Below are positions 1 through 6,404 of a DNA stretch of 7,237 nucleotides, in pieces. Source of the stretch: JANMQK01 sp031370485 (GTDB taxonomy: Bacteria; Acidobacteriota; Polarisedimenticolia; Gp22-AA2); the NCBI GenBank assembly GCA_031370485.1, contig JANMQK010000398.1, positions 1 through 7,237 on the forward strand. The letters run 5' to 3'. Both the position numbers and the translations under genes were made by a program. The notes beneath the pieces are model-generated. The model saw only the letters and a list, made by a program, of their open reading frames with translations. It was not told the origin of the DNA and did no database searches. How positions within the stretch are numbered: the first letter of the stretch is position 1; every line of letters starts with the position of its first letter.

Positions 1-276
1 GGCGGTGATCACCAGGACCGGAAGGTACCCGTCCTGTTCGATCTGCTTCAGCCCTTCCATCACCTGGAATCCGTCCATGCCGGGCATCTGGAGATCGAGC
101 ACGATCAGGTCGTAGCGATTCTTCCCGTGCAGCTCGCACACCGCGAGCGGGTCGAGCGTGGATGTGATGGACTCGTACCCGGCGCCACCCAGCATGCGCT
201 CGAGCAGAAGGACATTGGCCGGCTGATCGTCGACGATCAGGATCCTGGCCTTGAGGATATCGGAAGCCTCAAGCAT
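1..276 (-). CDS. Response regulator receiver domain, C-terminal part beyond window
   Basis: This is the first 92 codons of a response regulator; the gene continues past the left edge. It begins MLEASDILKARILIVDDQ. The receiver-domain signature is complete as far as it goes: acidic pair D16/D17, phosphoacceptor D61 in LIVLDLQMPGMDGF, and the conserved Thr (T91) in VLVITA. The ATG at 276 overlaps the last 8 nt of the upstream kinase gene (TGA at 271-269), and only a weak purine-rich GGAAAAG lies before it, so translational coupling is likely. It is the probable partner of that kinase. The output domain is not visible. From memory, receivers with this LQMPGMDGFQVMEGL sequence are often fused to HD-GYP cyclic-di-GMP phosphodiesterase domains, but that is a guess. 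The receiver assignment is certain; the regulated output is unknown. Confidence 0.93.
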   Translation of the reverse strand, partial: MLEASDILKARILIVDDQPANVLLLERMLGGAGYESITSTLDPLAVCELHGKNRYDLIVLDLQMPGMDGFQVMEGLKQIEQDGYLPVLVITA

Positions 277-2311
277 CTGCTTTTCCGGACTCCAGCGCGG
301 CGTCCAGGGCCTCCATGAACTCTTTGACCTTGATCGGCTTGGTGAGATACGAGAAGAATCCTGCCTCGACGCCCTTGGCGATATCGCGTGGCATCGCATT
401 GGCGCTGAGGGCGACAATCGGGATGTGCGAGGTCGCCGGGTCGTCGCGCAGGATCTTCAGGGCTTCGATGCCGCTGATGCCGGGCAGATTGATGTCCATC
501 AGGATCAGGTCCGGCTGATGGGCGCGCGCCAGCTGGATGCCCCGATTGCCGTCCACCGCGGTCAGCAGGCGCATGGTGGGGCGGCGCGCGATCAGCTGCT
601 CGACCAGCTTCAGGTTCGCCGGGTTGTCCTCGACATAGAGCAGCGTCCGCAGCGGCGCGCCGGGCTCAGCCTGCGCGCGGTCAACGGCCTCGGGATCGGC
701 TGTTTTCGCTTCGAGCTCCGGCGCGGCAGCCGCGCCCAGCTCGCACCAGAAGACACTTCCCACCCCGACGCTGCTCTCCACCCCGAGGACGCCCCCCATC
801 AGCTCGACCAGCCGCTTGCTCATCACGAGACCGATGCCGGTTCCCTGTTCGGCGCCGTGCTCCTGTCCCAGACGATTGAACGGCTGGAACAGCTGCGCCA
901 GTTTCTCCGGAGGCAATCCCGCGCCGGTGTCCCTCACGTTGAGGCGAATCCGCTCCGCGGTGCTGCCAGCGCAGTCCACCACGACCGTTCCCCCTGCCTG
1001 GTTGTATTTGACCGCGTTGGATAGCAGGTTGATAAGCACCTGCTTCAACCGGGTGCGATCCACGGCGACGAAGCAGGGGAGGTCGAACTGCGGGAACGTC
1101 ATCCGGATGCCGCGGTTTAGCGCCTGCGGTTCGATCATGGCCTGGCATTCGAGGATGACTTCGGCCAGCGACGTCGGCTCCGGCGACAGCGACAGCTTGC
1201 CGGACTCGATCTGCGCCAGATCGAGAATTTCGTTGATCAGCTCCAGGAGATACCATCCCGCGCGGAGAATCTCGTCGATGCTCGCCTTCTGGGAGGGTGT
1301 TGCCGGCGTGGCGTCGGACTCCATCAGCTGGGCGAAACCGAGGATCGCATTGAGCGGTGAGCGCAGCTCGTGGCTCATGCTGGACAGGAACTCCGATTTC
1401 GCCAGGTTGGCCTTCTCCGCGGCGCCCTTGGCCCTGGTCAGGGTCTGCTCGACCTGCCGGCCTGCGGTCAGGTCGCGGGTCAGCTTGGCGAAGCCGCGGG
1501 CGTTGCCCCCCTGATCGCGAATCGCCGTGAAGACCACGTTCGCCCAGAACATGGACCCATCCTTGCGCACGCGCCACCCCTCGACCTCGAATCGTCCCTC
1601 GGCCGCCGCCGCGTTCAGGTCGCGCTGGGGCACGCCGCGCGCGATGTCCGCCGGGGGATAAAACCGGGAGAAGTGCTGGCCCACGATCTCTTCCGCGGGA
1701 TAACCCTTGATCCGCTGCGCCCCGGTGTTCCAGCTCGCCACACGACCCTCTGAATCCAGCATGACGATGGCGCAGTCGGTCACGCTCTCCACCATCAACC
1801 GGAAGCCTTCCTCGGTCCACCGCAGTTTCTCTTCGACCTGCTTGCGAGCGGAATTATCGGTCCCAATAAGCAGATACCCGATGATGCCGCCTTCCGCATT
1901 GCGCAGCGCAGTGACCGACACGATCGCGGGAAAGCGGCTGCCGTCCTTGCGGATGTAGGTCAGCTCGTACTTGTCCTCGATCCCGCGCGAGGCCTTGAAG
2001 GCCAAGGCCTCGAAACCCGGCGCAATCGTCGTCGCGAGCTCCCGGCTCAATGCCTGGGCGCGCTCGATGACTTCCTGCGGATCATGGATGTCGGCCGGCG
2101 TGATCTTGTTCACCACTTCGACGGCCGCGTACCCCAGCATGCTCTCGGCCCCGATATTGAAGAGTTGAATGACGCCCTTCTCGTCGGTGGCGATGATCGA
2201 GAAGTTGGCACTGGTGAGAATCGCGTCCTGCAGGGCGCCCGTTTTCAGCTCGGTGCGGGCCTGCATCGTGGGGCCGGCCTCGGCCCCCGGGGCGAGGGGC
2301 ATGGCAATCAT
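269..2311 (-). CDS. Soluble PAS-PAS hybrid sensor histidine kinase with C-terminal receiver
   Basis: This 680-residue kinase has no membrane segment or signal peptide, so it should sense an intracellular cue. Domains in order: PAS at about 28-155 (FSIIATDEKG, then the RKDGSRFP motif); second PAS at about 168-285 (RIKGYPAEEIVG, RKDGSMFW); HisKA at about 305-370 with the phosphorylated His314 in SHELRSPLNAI; HATPase_c at about 415-527 with N-box Asn432, G1 DTGAGL (461-466), F-box FQPF and G2 GTGIGL (490-495); an Ala/Glu-rich linker; then a receiver at about 555-675 with E561/D562, phosphoacceptor D606, S636 and K658 in LTKP. All catalytic residues seem intact. The ATG at 2311 overlaps the transporter stop (ATGA) and has a GGGAG ribosome binding site at 2319-2323, seven nt upstream, so this start is preferred over Met4. 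PAS ligands cannot be read from sequence. A relay from its receiver to the downstream regulator would need an Hpt protein, and none is in the window. Confidence 0.95.
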   Translation of the reverse strand: MIAMPLAPGAEAGPTMQARTELKTGALQDAILTSANFSIIATDEKGVIQLFNIGAESMLGYAAVEVVNKITPADIHDPQEVIERAQALSRELATTIAPGFEALAFKASRGIEDKYELTYIRKDGSRFPAIVSVTALRNAEGGIIGYLLIGTDNSARKQVEEKLRWTEEGFRLMVESVTDCAIVMLDSEGRVASWNTGAQRIKGYPAEEIVGQHFSRFYPPADIARGVPQRDLNAAAAEGRFEVEGWRVRKDGSMFWANVVFTAIRDQGGNARGFAKLTRDLTAGRQVEQTLTRAKGAAEKANLAKSEFLSSMSHELRSPLNAILGFAQLMESDATPATPSQKASIDEILRAGWYLLELINEILDLAQIESGKLSLSPEPTSLAEVILECQAMIEPQALNRGIRMTFPQFDLPCFVAVDRTRLKQVLINLLSNAVKYNQAGGTVVVDCAGSTAERIRLNVRDTGAGLPPEKLAQLFQPFNRLGQEHGAEQGTGIGLVMSKRLVELMGGVLGVESSVGVGSVFWCELGAAAAPELEAKTADPEAVDRAQAEPGAPLRTLLYVEDNPANLKLVEQLIARRPTMRLLTAVDGNRGIQLARAHQPDLILMDINLPGISGIEALKILRDDPATSHIPIVALSANAMPRDIAKGVEAGFFSYLTKPIKVKEFMEALDAALESGKADA
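1988..2012. repeat. Perfect 10-bp inverted repeat inside the kinase gene
   Basis: CGAGGCCTTG (1988-1997) and CAAGGCCTCG (2003-2012) are exact reverse complements separated by AAGGC. The site lies in the first PAS domain coding region (EALAFKAS). It may be a by-product of repeated GCC-TT codon patterns. Confidence 0.75.
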
Positions 2312-3513
2312 GGCGCGACTCCCGCTGGATCCTTCGCGGCCTCCGCCGCGTCCGCGTCACGAATCTCGTGCGCCAGGTTTCTCGCGATCAGTCCCGCTTC
2401 CGGAGCCGTCGCGCCGGCGCTCATGCGCTCGTAGGTGGCCTCGGTCTTCGCATCGCGGGCGATCGCCGGCCGATCGTCGCTGTCATCACCCGGCATCTCC
2501 ACCCGCAGCTCCGCCAGCATCATCTGCAGCCCCGCCGCGATCGGGAGGGCCAGCAGCGCCCCGATCACGCCGAGCAGGAGGCCGCCGGCGAGCAGCGCGA
2601 GGACGACGGTGGTCGGGGAAAGTCGCAGCACGCTCCCATAGACCCTCGGGACCAGGACCCGGTTCTCGACCTCCTGATAGACGAGCAGGGCGACCAGTAC
2701 CACGATGCCCCCGGGCAATCCCACGGAGAGCGCGGAGAGAACGGCGGGGGCGGTGGCCAGCAGACCTCCGATGAAAGGGACCACGTCCATCAGCGCCGCA
2801 AACAACGCGAGGGACAGCGCATTGGGGACCTTGCAGATGACCAGGAGGAGGAACGTGAACGCCCCGATCGCCGCGGACGTGATGAGCTGGCCGCGCATGT
2901 AGCCGCCGACGATCGCCTCCAGGTTCTGCAGGATGCGCGCCAGCCGCATGTGGTAGTTCCGTGGCACGATGGCGTAGAGCGCGCCCTGCGTGCGCTTCCC
3001 GTCAGCGAGGAGATAGAACGACAGGAACAGTGTGGTCACGACCCATCCGAGCGCCGTTACGGCCCGGGACGAGTAGCCCACCAGATCGCTCTCGATGCGG
3101 GCGAACGTCTGCTCCAGGCCCGCGTTCTGCACCGCACGGGCGAGCGGGGCCGTGAAATCGCGCTGCATGAGCAGGGCAATCAACTGCTCGCGGTGGCGCG
3201 GGGCGTCGCGCGCGATCTGGGCGAGCTGCTCGATGAGCGGCGGGACAGTCAGGAAGATGAACAGAATCGTGATGCCGAGCAACGCGAGAAAGAGGAGAAT
3301 GAGCGCGTAGAGGCGCCTGAGCCCGCGCCGCTCCATCCACTCGACCAGCGGATTGAACGTGCCCGCGAAGACAAGGGCCACCACCAGCAGCAGCGCGACC
3401 GCCCGGAGCTGGAGGAACAACCATACACCCACGATCGTCGCCAGGATCCACGCGATCGAGCGCGGGGAAATCTCGAAGCGGACCACGGTTGTTTCCTGCG
3501 CGGGCGCGTTCAT
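2308..3513 (-). CDS. AI-2E family transporter (TqsA/PerM-like, formerly UPF0118)
   Basis: This is a polytopic inner-membrane protein of 401 residues. Hydrophobic segments lie at about 17-56 (two passes), 62-92, 150-171, 205-228, 231-262, 264-282 and 300-333, which fits the seven-to-eight-helix AI-2E family. The hallmark DVVPFIGG is at 243-250 and the ENRVLVPRVYG region at 283-293, followed by a long Gly/Leu-rich helix. Residues about 97-148 form the soluble loop usual between helices 3 and 4. A charged, Ala-rich tail of roughly 60 residues (340-401) should be cytoplasmic. The ATG at 3513 has GGAG at 3519-3522, five nt upstream, and lies about 20 nt after the predicted transcript start. The in-frame TTG at 3567 lies inside the -35 box and has no ribosome binding site. 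The family includes the E. coli autoinducer-2 exporter TqsA, but other members have been linked to ion transport, so the substrate is unknown. It is the first gene of the operon with the kinase and regulator. Confidence 0.93.
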   Translation of the reverse strand: MNAPAQETTVVRFEISPRSIAWILATIVGVWLFLQLRAVALLLVVALVFAGTFNPLVEWMERRGLRRLYALILLFLALLGITILFIFLTVPPLIEQLAQIARDAPRHREQLIALLMQRDFTAPLARAVQNAGLEQTFARIESDLVGYSSRAVTALGWVVTTLFLSFYLLADGKRTQGALYAIVPRNYHMRLARILQNLEAIVGGYMRGQLITSAAIGAFTFLLLVICKVPNALSLALFAALMDVVPFIGGLLATAPAVLSALSVGLPGGIVVLVALLVYQEVENRVLVPRVYGSVLRLSPTTVVLALLAGGLLLGVIGALLALPIAAGLQMMLAELRVEMPGDDSDDRPAIARDAKTEATYERMSAGATAPEAGLIARNLAHEIRDADAAEAAKDPAGVAP

Positions 3514-3518
3514 GGGAT

Positions 3519-3522
3519 CTCC
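3519..3522 (-). promoter_or_regulatory. Ribosome binding site fixing the transporter start
   Basis: On the minus strand this reads GGAG, five nt before the ATG at 3513. It favours the shorter 401-residue protein over the 419-residue reading from the TTG at 3567. Confidence 0.7.
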
Positions 3523-3538
3523 AGATGGCGGCCTGTCG

Positions 3539-3567
3539 ACTCTAGGGCGTAACGGGGGTGCGGTCAA
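3539..3567 (-). promoter_or_regulatory. Sigma70-like promoter of the transporter-kinase-regulator operon
   Basis: On the minus strand, TTGACC (3567-3562, five of six matches to TTGACA) is followed by an exact 17-nt spacer and TAGAGT (3544-3539, four of six matches to TATAAT). The predicted transcript start is near 3532, giving a short leader of about 20 nt that contains the GGAG ribosome binding site. No clear operator or palindrome overlaps it. The pattern is read directly from sequence; activity is inferred. Confidence 0.65.
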
Positions 3568-3599
3568 TTGAGGAGAAACCCGACAGGGGAATCAGGGAT

Positions 3600-3626
3600 T
3601 TCGCAAATCAGGTTTTCTGCTACTGT
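3600..3626 (+). promoter_or_regulatory. Possible weak promoter for the CPXCG gene
   Basis: TTCGCA (3600-3605) is followed by a short 15-nt spacer and TGC-TACTGT (-10 at 3621-3626), an extended -10-like arrangement. The -10 matches the consensus at only three of six positions. It would give a leader of about 85 nt before the ATG at 3720. It is the best candidate in the divergent intergenic region, but weak. Confidence 0.25.
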
Positions 3627-3709
3627 CCCGGGCGAGAATCCCCGCCCGGACGAGCTTGCCGATGCTCCGAGCGGCCGCGCGCCGCGGCTTCCTCGAATAG
3701 CGCGGCGGT

Positions 3710-3714
3710 GGAGG
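3710..3714 (+). promoter_or_regulatory. Ribosome binding site fixing the CPXCG gene start
   Basis: GGAGG lies five nt before the ATG at 3720. It selects the 87-residue protein over the reading frame that stays open back to a GTG at 3558, which would add 54 residues of unconserved, Arg/Cys-rich sequence. Confidence 0.75.
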
Positions 3715-3719
3715 CGGCG

Positions 3720-3983
3720 ATGAACGGACCGGAAGACGGCGATCCTGTGGACAACGATCCCGGAGATCCCGATCAGGACGATTCACAGCGGGACGTCGTG
3801 CTCGACACCGAGGCCGAGGTGGCTTGTCCGTACTGCGGCGAGACGGCCGTGATTGGATTGGATCCAGGGGGCGGGGCTGCGCAGGAATATGTCGAGGACT
3901 GTCCCGTCTGCTGCCGCCCCTGGCGGGTCCGGGTCAGGTACGACGAAGACGGAGCGGCGGAGGTTTGGGTCGAACAGTCCTGA
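3720..3983 (+). CDS. CPXCG motif-containing cysteine-rich small protein
   Basis: This 87-residue protein matches the CPXCG cysteine-rich family (Cys_rich_CPXG, PF14255) by its two paired-cysteine knuckles: CPYCGE (C36, C39) and EDCPVCCRPW (C61, C64, C65). The spacing, the YVEDC segment and the RVRYDEDG tail are what I recall of the family. Four of the cysteines could bind one zinc ion in a rubredoxin-like knuckle; that is inferred. Family members are usually about 60-70 residues. The extra length here is an N-terminal extension of about 30 residues rich in Asp, Glu and Pro and probably disordered. No signal peptide or membrane segment is seen, so it should be cytoplasmic. The molecular function of the family is not established to my knowledge. 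It is the only gene here on the plus strand, divergent from the transporter and convergent with the transpeptidase, and probably a single-gene unit. Confidence 0.88.
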   Translation: MNGPEDGDPVDNDPGDPDQDDSQRDVVLDTEAEVACPYCGETAVIGLDPGGGAAQEYVEDCPVCCRPWRVRVRYDEDGAAEVWVEQS

Positions 3984-4068
3984 CGAGCCCCCGGAGCATG
4001 AGGCTGCCCGGTTCGAGGGTCCGCGGTCCGCCGCGAGCGCCGCCTGTCCTGCGCTGCCGGAAGGAGCT

Positions 4069-4839
4069 TCAGGAGCTGCGGTGGGACAGGGCGTCCAGCA
4101 GGCCGAGGATCTTGACCGTGTGTGCGAAGCCGGCCGCTGATCCCGTCTTGTCGATCGACGGATGCCACGCGTACAGCAGCGTGCGGTCCTTGACCTCGTC
4201 GATCTGCGTCCGGGCGATCGCGGCGCGAACGGCCGGACAGCCGTAGCTTCGTCCGAGTTGTCCCAGCTTGTGCGCGATCTCCTCGCAGACGTAGGGGGCG
4301 CCGTGGACCACGATGGTGCGCGCTTCGGCCCGATCGTTGACCCCCGGCTCCATCCCCCGCAGGCGCAGCGAGTAGCCGTTCTTGCCGTTGTAGGTCGTGC
4401 CGGTCACGAACGCCCCGAGCGACGTCTTGAGGCTGCCCTCCTGGTTCGAAAACGATCGGGCCAGGTCCTCGCCCGAGTTCCGCCCGTGCGCCACAAGCTC
4501 GTGGAAGAGCAGCCGGCGCGAGGCAAGGTCCAATACCCACATCCGCTTGGCCGTCGAGGGCAGCCCGTAATCGATCACCGTGAGGAGCGGGCGGGAAATT
4601 TCCCCCCGGAAGTACAGGGCGCCCCAGGCGGACAACGCCGCCCGGATAGCCTCCGGCCGCATCGTCGGGGCTGCGTGGAGCAGGGCCGTCTCGATGGCGC
4701 GCGGGTCCGTGCTGGACGGCCACAAAGACACCTCGGGGGCCGGCGATCCCGTGCGCACGAGGGCGGCCCCTTCACGGGCCGGGGGCACCGCCGCCAGCAG
4801 CGGCAGGGTCGTCAGGAGCAGCGTGCGAGGGATCTTCAC
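4069..4839 (-). CDS. Murein L,D-transpeptidase catalytic domain family protein (PF13645-type)
   Basis: This is a predicted exported enzyme of 256 residues that would cleave the L,D bond at meso-diaminopimelate and rejoin it to another amine, in the periplasm. Read from the GTG at 4839 it has a short basic start (MKIPR), a hydrophobic core LLLTTLPLLAAV and a likely cleavage site near residue 21-24. The catalytic region covers about 95-230: FSNQEGSLKTSLGAF (130-144), GKNGYSLRLRGME, VVHGAPYV with His179, and GRSYGCPAV with nucleophile Cys201. This signature is that of the YkuD_2-type family, not the SHGCIR type of its neighbour. The start is not certain. An in-frame GTG at 4911 overlaps the upstream TGA (GTGA) but would put about 28 residues before the hydrophobic core. 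Neither start has a good ribosome binding site. It follows the LdtD-like gene by 68 nt, so co-transcription is plausible. Function is confident, start less so. Confidence 0.9.
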   Translation of the reverse strand: MKIPRTLLLTTLPLLAAVPPAREGAALVRTGSPAPEVSLWPSSTDPRAIETALLHAAPTMRPEAIRAALSAWGALYFRGEISRPLLTVIDYGLPSTAKRMWVLDLASRRLLFHELVAHGRNSGEDLARSFSNQEGSLKTSLGAFVTGTTYNGKNGYSLRLRGMEPGVNDRAEARTIVVHGAPYVCEEIAHKLGQLGRSYGCPAVRAAIARTQIDEVKDRTLLYAWHPSIDKTGSAAGFAHTVKILGLLDALSHRSS

Positions 4840-4848
4840 GATGCAGAC

Positions 4849-4854
4849 AGTATA
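4849..4854 (-). promoter_or_regulatory. TATACT -10 element just before the second transpeptidase
   Basis: On the minus strand, TATACT (five of six matches to TATAAT) ends nine nt before the GTG at 4839. The best -35 candidate at 17 nt is AGGGCA (4877-4872), which matches only three of six positions. If used, the transcript would start about 2-4 nt before the GTG, giving an almost leaderless mRNA. That would fit the lack of a ribosome binding site. Confidence 0.35.
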
Positions 4855-4907
4855 GTACCCTTCGGGCGGAATGCCCTCCTTGCCATGGAAGGTTGCCCTT
4901 TTCGGGC

Positions 4908-6404
4908 TCACCGGGCGGGGGGACGAGCGGCTTCCTTCGCGCCCGAAGCCGGCCCCCCCGAAATGCGAGTCGCCACGCGATCGAGCGCTGTTCGCTGGGG
5001 TCCGTCGAAGTCGTACACGTCCGGAGCGAAGCGCAAGACACCGGCCTCGTCGACCCAGGCCGTCAAACAGAGGATGTGGATCGGCACCGGCGGCTTGACG
5101 GACAGGTGGCGTTCGGCCGTCTGGTCCAGGGCTTCGCGGAGGAGGTCCTGCGGCGACTCGCCCAGAAGCCGCCCCGCCAGATCGAGCGGCGCCTCGACAC
5201 GGATGCATCCGTGGCTGAGATCCCGGTCCGACTGTCCAAAAAGGCCGCGCGTCGGAGTATCGTGCAGGTAGATGCGGAAATCGTTCGTGATGTGGAATTT
5301 CAGGCGGCCGAGCGCGTTGTTCGGCCCGGGGTCCTGGCGCAGGCGATAGGGAAAGCGTCCCTCGTTCAACGCATGCCAGTCCACGGTCGTCGGGTCCACC
5401 TCGCGAGCGTCCTCCTCCGGACCCTCGAGCAGGCGAAGACCGCGGCGCCTGAACGCCAGCGGATCCTTTTTCATCTCGGGCAGGAATTCTCCGAGGGCGA
5501 TGCTTTTCGGGACGTTCCACGGTGGGTTGACCACGACCGCCACGATCCGATCGCTGAACACCGGCGTGGGCGTGAAGGCCTTCCCGACGACGATACGCGT
5601 CCGCCACGCGGAGACCCCGCCGCGCACGAGATCGAAATCGTACCCCGGGATGTTCACGAACACATGAGGATCGCCAAGCCGGCGCGGGATCCACCGCAAG
5701 CGTTCGAGGTTCAGCTCGACTTGCCGGATCCGCCGCTCGACGGGCACATTCAACTCGGCGAATGTGGTTGCGTCGAGCTTCCCGTCCGGCTTGATCCCGT
5801 GCCGCTCCTGGAAGCGACGGACCGATTCGGTCAGCGCCTCGTCGAATCGATCGTCCGCGCCCGCCGGTGCGCCAGTGGCGGAGTTCCCCTCCGCGGCGCG
5901 TTCTAAGAGGGGCTTCCGCAGGATGGCGATCCTCGGTCCGCGCGCGCCGGGCTCAAGCTTCGGGCCAGCAGGGATCACCGGCCATCCGCCCGCCGCCTCG
6001 ATCTCGCGCAATCCCCTCATCGCCTCGCGCAGGCGCGCGTAGCCTGCGTGCGGCGGCGGCAAGGTTTCGAGCAACTGCGAAAGATTGTCACCCAGAAAGG
6101 CCCGATCGAGCTTCGTCAGAGGATCGAGATCAGGGAGATTCGTGTGCCAGTCGTTCCGGACCTCGTCGGGGTGCACCCGGCCGGTGGACAGGTCGGACGC
6201 GTACCGGAAGAAGGCGGCGGTCATGAGCAGATCGAAATCGGCCAGACGCGCGACCGCGGCGTCGTCGAGCGGGCGCTTGCCGATCTGCGCTTCCAGGAGG
6301 TCGAGCCGGCTCAGGGCATAGTCTTCCGGATCCAATCCGTGCTCTCCCGCGCGTCGAGAAGTGTCGTGGTTGGAGGGAGGATCCTGCCGGAGTCGTCGCA
6401 CCAC
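4908..6404 (-). CDS. LdtD/YcbB-like L,D-transpeptidase, main part (after frameshift)
   Basis: This open frame holds the body of an LdtD/YcbB-type periplasmic enzyme that makes 3-3 crosslinks in peptidoglycan. Numbered from the GTG at 6404: helical scaffold at about 20-140 (AGEHGLDPEDYALS, then FFRYASDLSTGRVHP); peptidoglycan-binding-1 repeat at about 148-218 (RFQERHGIKPDGKLD); YkuD catalytic domain at about 246-430 with NPPWNVPKSI, FHITNDFRIYLHDTP (His381) and DLSHGCIRVE with nucleophile Cys400. All key residues are intact. The first 18 codons (6404-6351) are out of frame with the true gene: family similarity begins at A19-G20, while the preceding part of the same protein is encoded in another frame by the fragment at 6311-6700. 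The GTG at 6404 is therefore an artefact of the shift, not a real start. With one base restored the whole protein would be about 597 residues, close to E. coli LdtD (615). Activity depends on whether the shift is real. Confidence 0.88.
   Translation of the reverse strand: MVRRLRQDPPSNHDTSRRAGEHGLDPEDYALSRLDLLEAQIGKRPLDDAAVARLADFDLLMTAAFFRYASDLSTGRVHPDEVRNDWHTNLPDLDPLTKLDRAFLGDNLSQLLETLPPPHAGYARLREAMRGLREIEAAGGWPVIPAGPKLEPGARGPRIAILRKPLLERAAEGNSATGAPAGADDRFDEALTESVRRFQERHGIKPDGKLDATTFAELNVPVERRIRQVELNLERLRWIPRRLGDPHVFVNIPGYDFDLVRGGVSAWRTRIVVGKAFTPTPVFSDRIVAVVVNPPWNVPKSIALGEFLPEMKKDPLAFRRRGLRLLEGPEEDAREVDPTTVDWHALNEGRFPYRLRQDPGPNNALGRLKFHITNDFRIYLHDTPTRGLFGQSDRDLSHGCIRVEAPLDLAGRLLGESPQDLLREALDQTAERHLSVKPPVPIHILCLTAWVDEAGVLRFAPDVYDFDGPQRTALDRVATRISGGPASGAKEAARPPAR
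6345..6355 (-). other. Frameshift point in the LdtD-like gene (net -1)
   Basis: On the minus strand the upstream frame reads CTT CTC GAC (LLD, ending at 6353). The downstream frame resumes GCG GGA GAG CAC (AGEH) from 6350. The two bases at 6352-6351 are left over, so one base (or one plus a multiple of three) is missing from the expected LLDA...AGEHGLDP join. No slippery heptamer of the X-XXY-YYZ type is present, so programmed slippage is not favoured. Confidence 0.8.

Noticed and set aside
251..1024. Plus-strand open frame (257 codons) opposite the kinase gene
   Set aside because: Antisense to the well-conserved ATPase and receiver domains and without recognisable domains.
681..1820. Second minus-strand frame (379 codons) inside the kinase gene
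   Set aside because: Overlaps conserved kinase domains in another frame; Arg/Gly/Pro-rich shadow.
2308..3513. Naming the transporter an autoinducer-2 exporter (tqsA)
   Set aside because: Family membership alone does not give the substrate, and no quorum-sensing gene is in the window.
2368..3552. Long plus-strand open frame (394 codons) opposite the transporter gene
   Set aside because: Its sequence is extremely rich in Arg, Glu, Asp and Gln with no recognisable domain, and it lies wholly antisense to a clear AI-2E family protein. It is a GC-codon shadow.
3514..3567. TTG start at 3567 adding 18 residues to the transporter
   Set aside because: The TTG is part of the -35 box TTGACC and has no ribosome binding site. 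The ATG at 3513 has GGAG at correct spacing.
4022..4035. CGCGG-TCCG-CCGCG hairpin between the convergent genes as a terminator
   Set aside because: The stem has only five pairs and no T-run on either strand. It is indistinguishable from chance in this GC-rich stretch, so it is not called as a terminator.
4162..5271. Plus-strand open frame (369 codons) opposite both transpeptidase genes
   Set aside because: Arg/Gly-rich, no domain, and spans two recognised genes on the other strand.
4840..5694. Upstream extension of the second transpeptidase frame to 541 residues
   Set aside because: The added part overlaps the LdtD-like catalytic domain and lacks any domain. The signal-peptide core right after the GTG at 4839 marks the real N-terminus.
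4893..5906. Plus-strand open frame (337 codons) opposite the LdtD-like gene
   Set aside because: No family resemblance; antisense to the intact catalytic domain.
6347..6362. Programmed -1 ribosomal frameshifting in the LdtD-like gene
   Set aside because: There is no slippery heptamer or obvious downstream pseudoknot. A base deletion or a sequence error is simpler.
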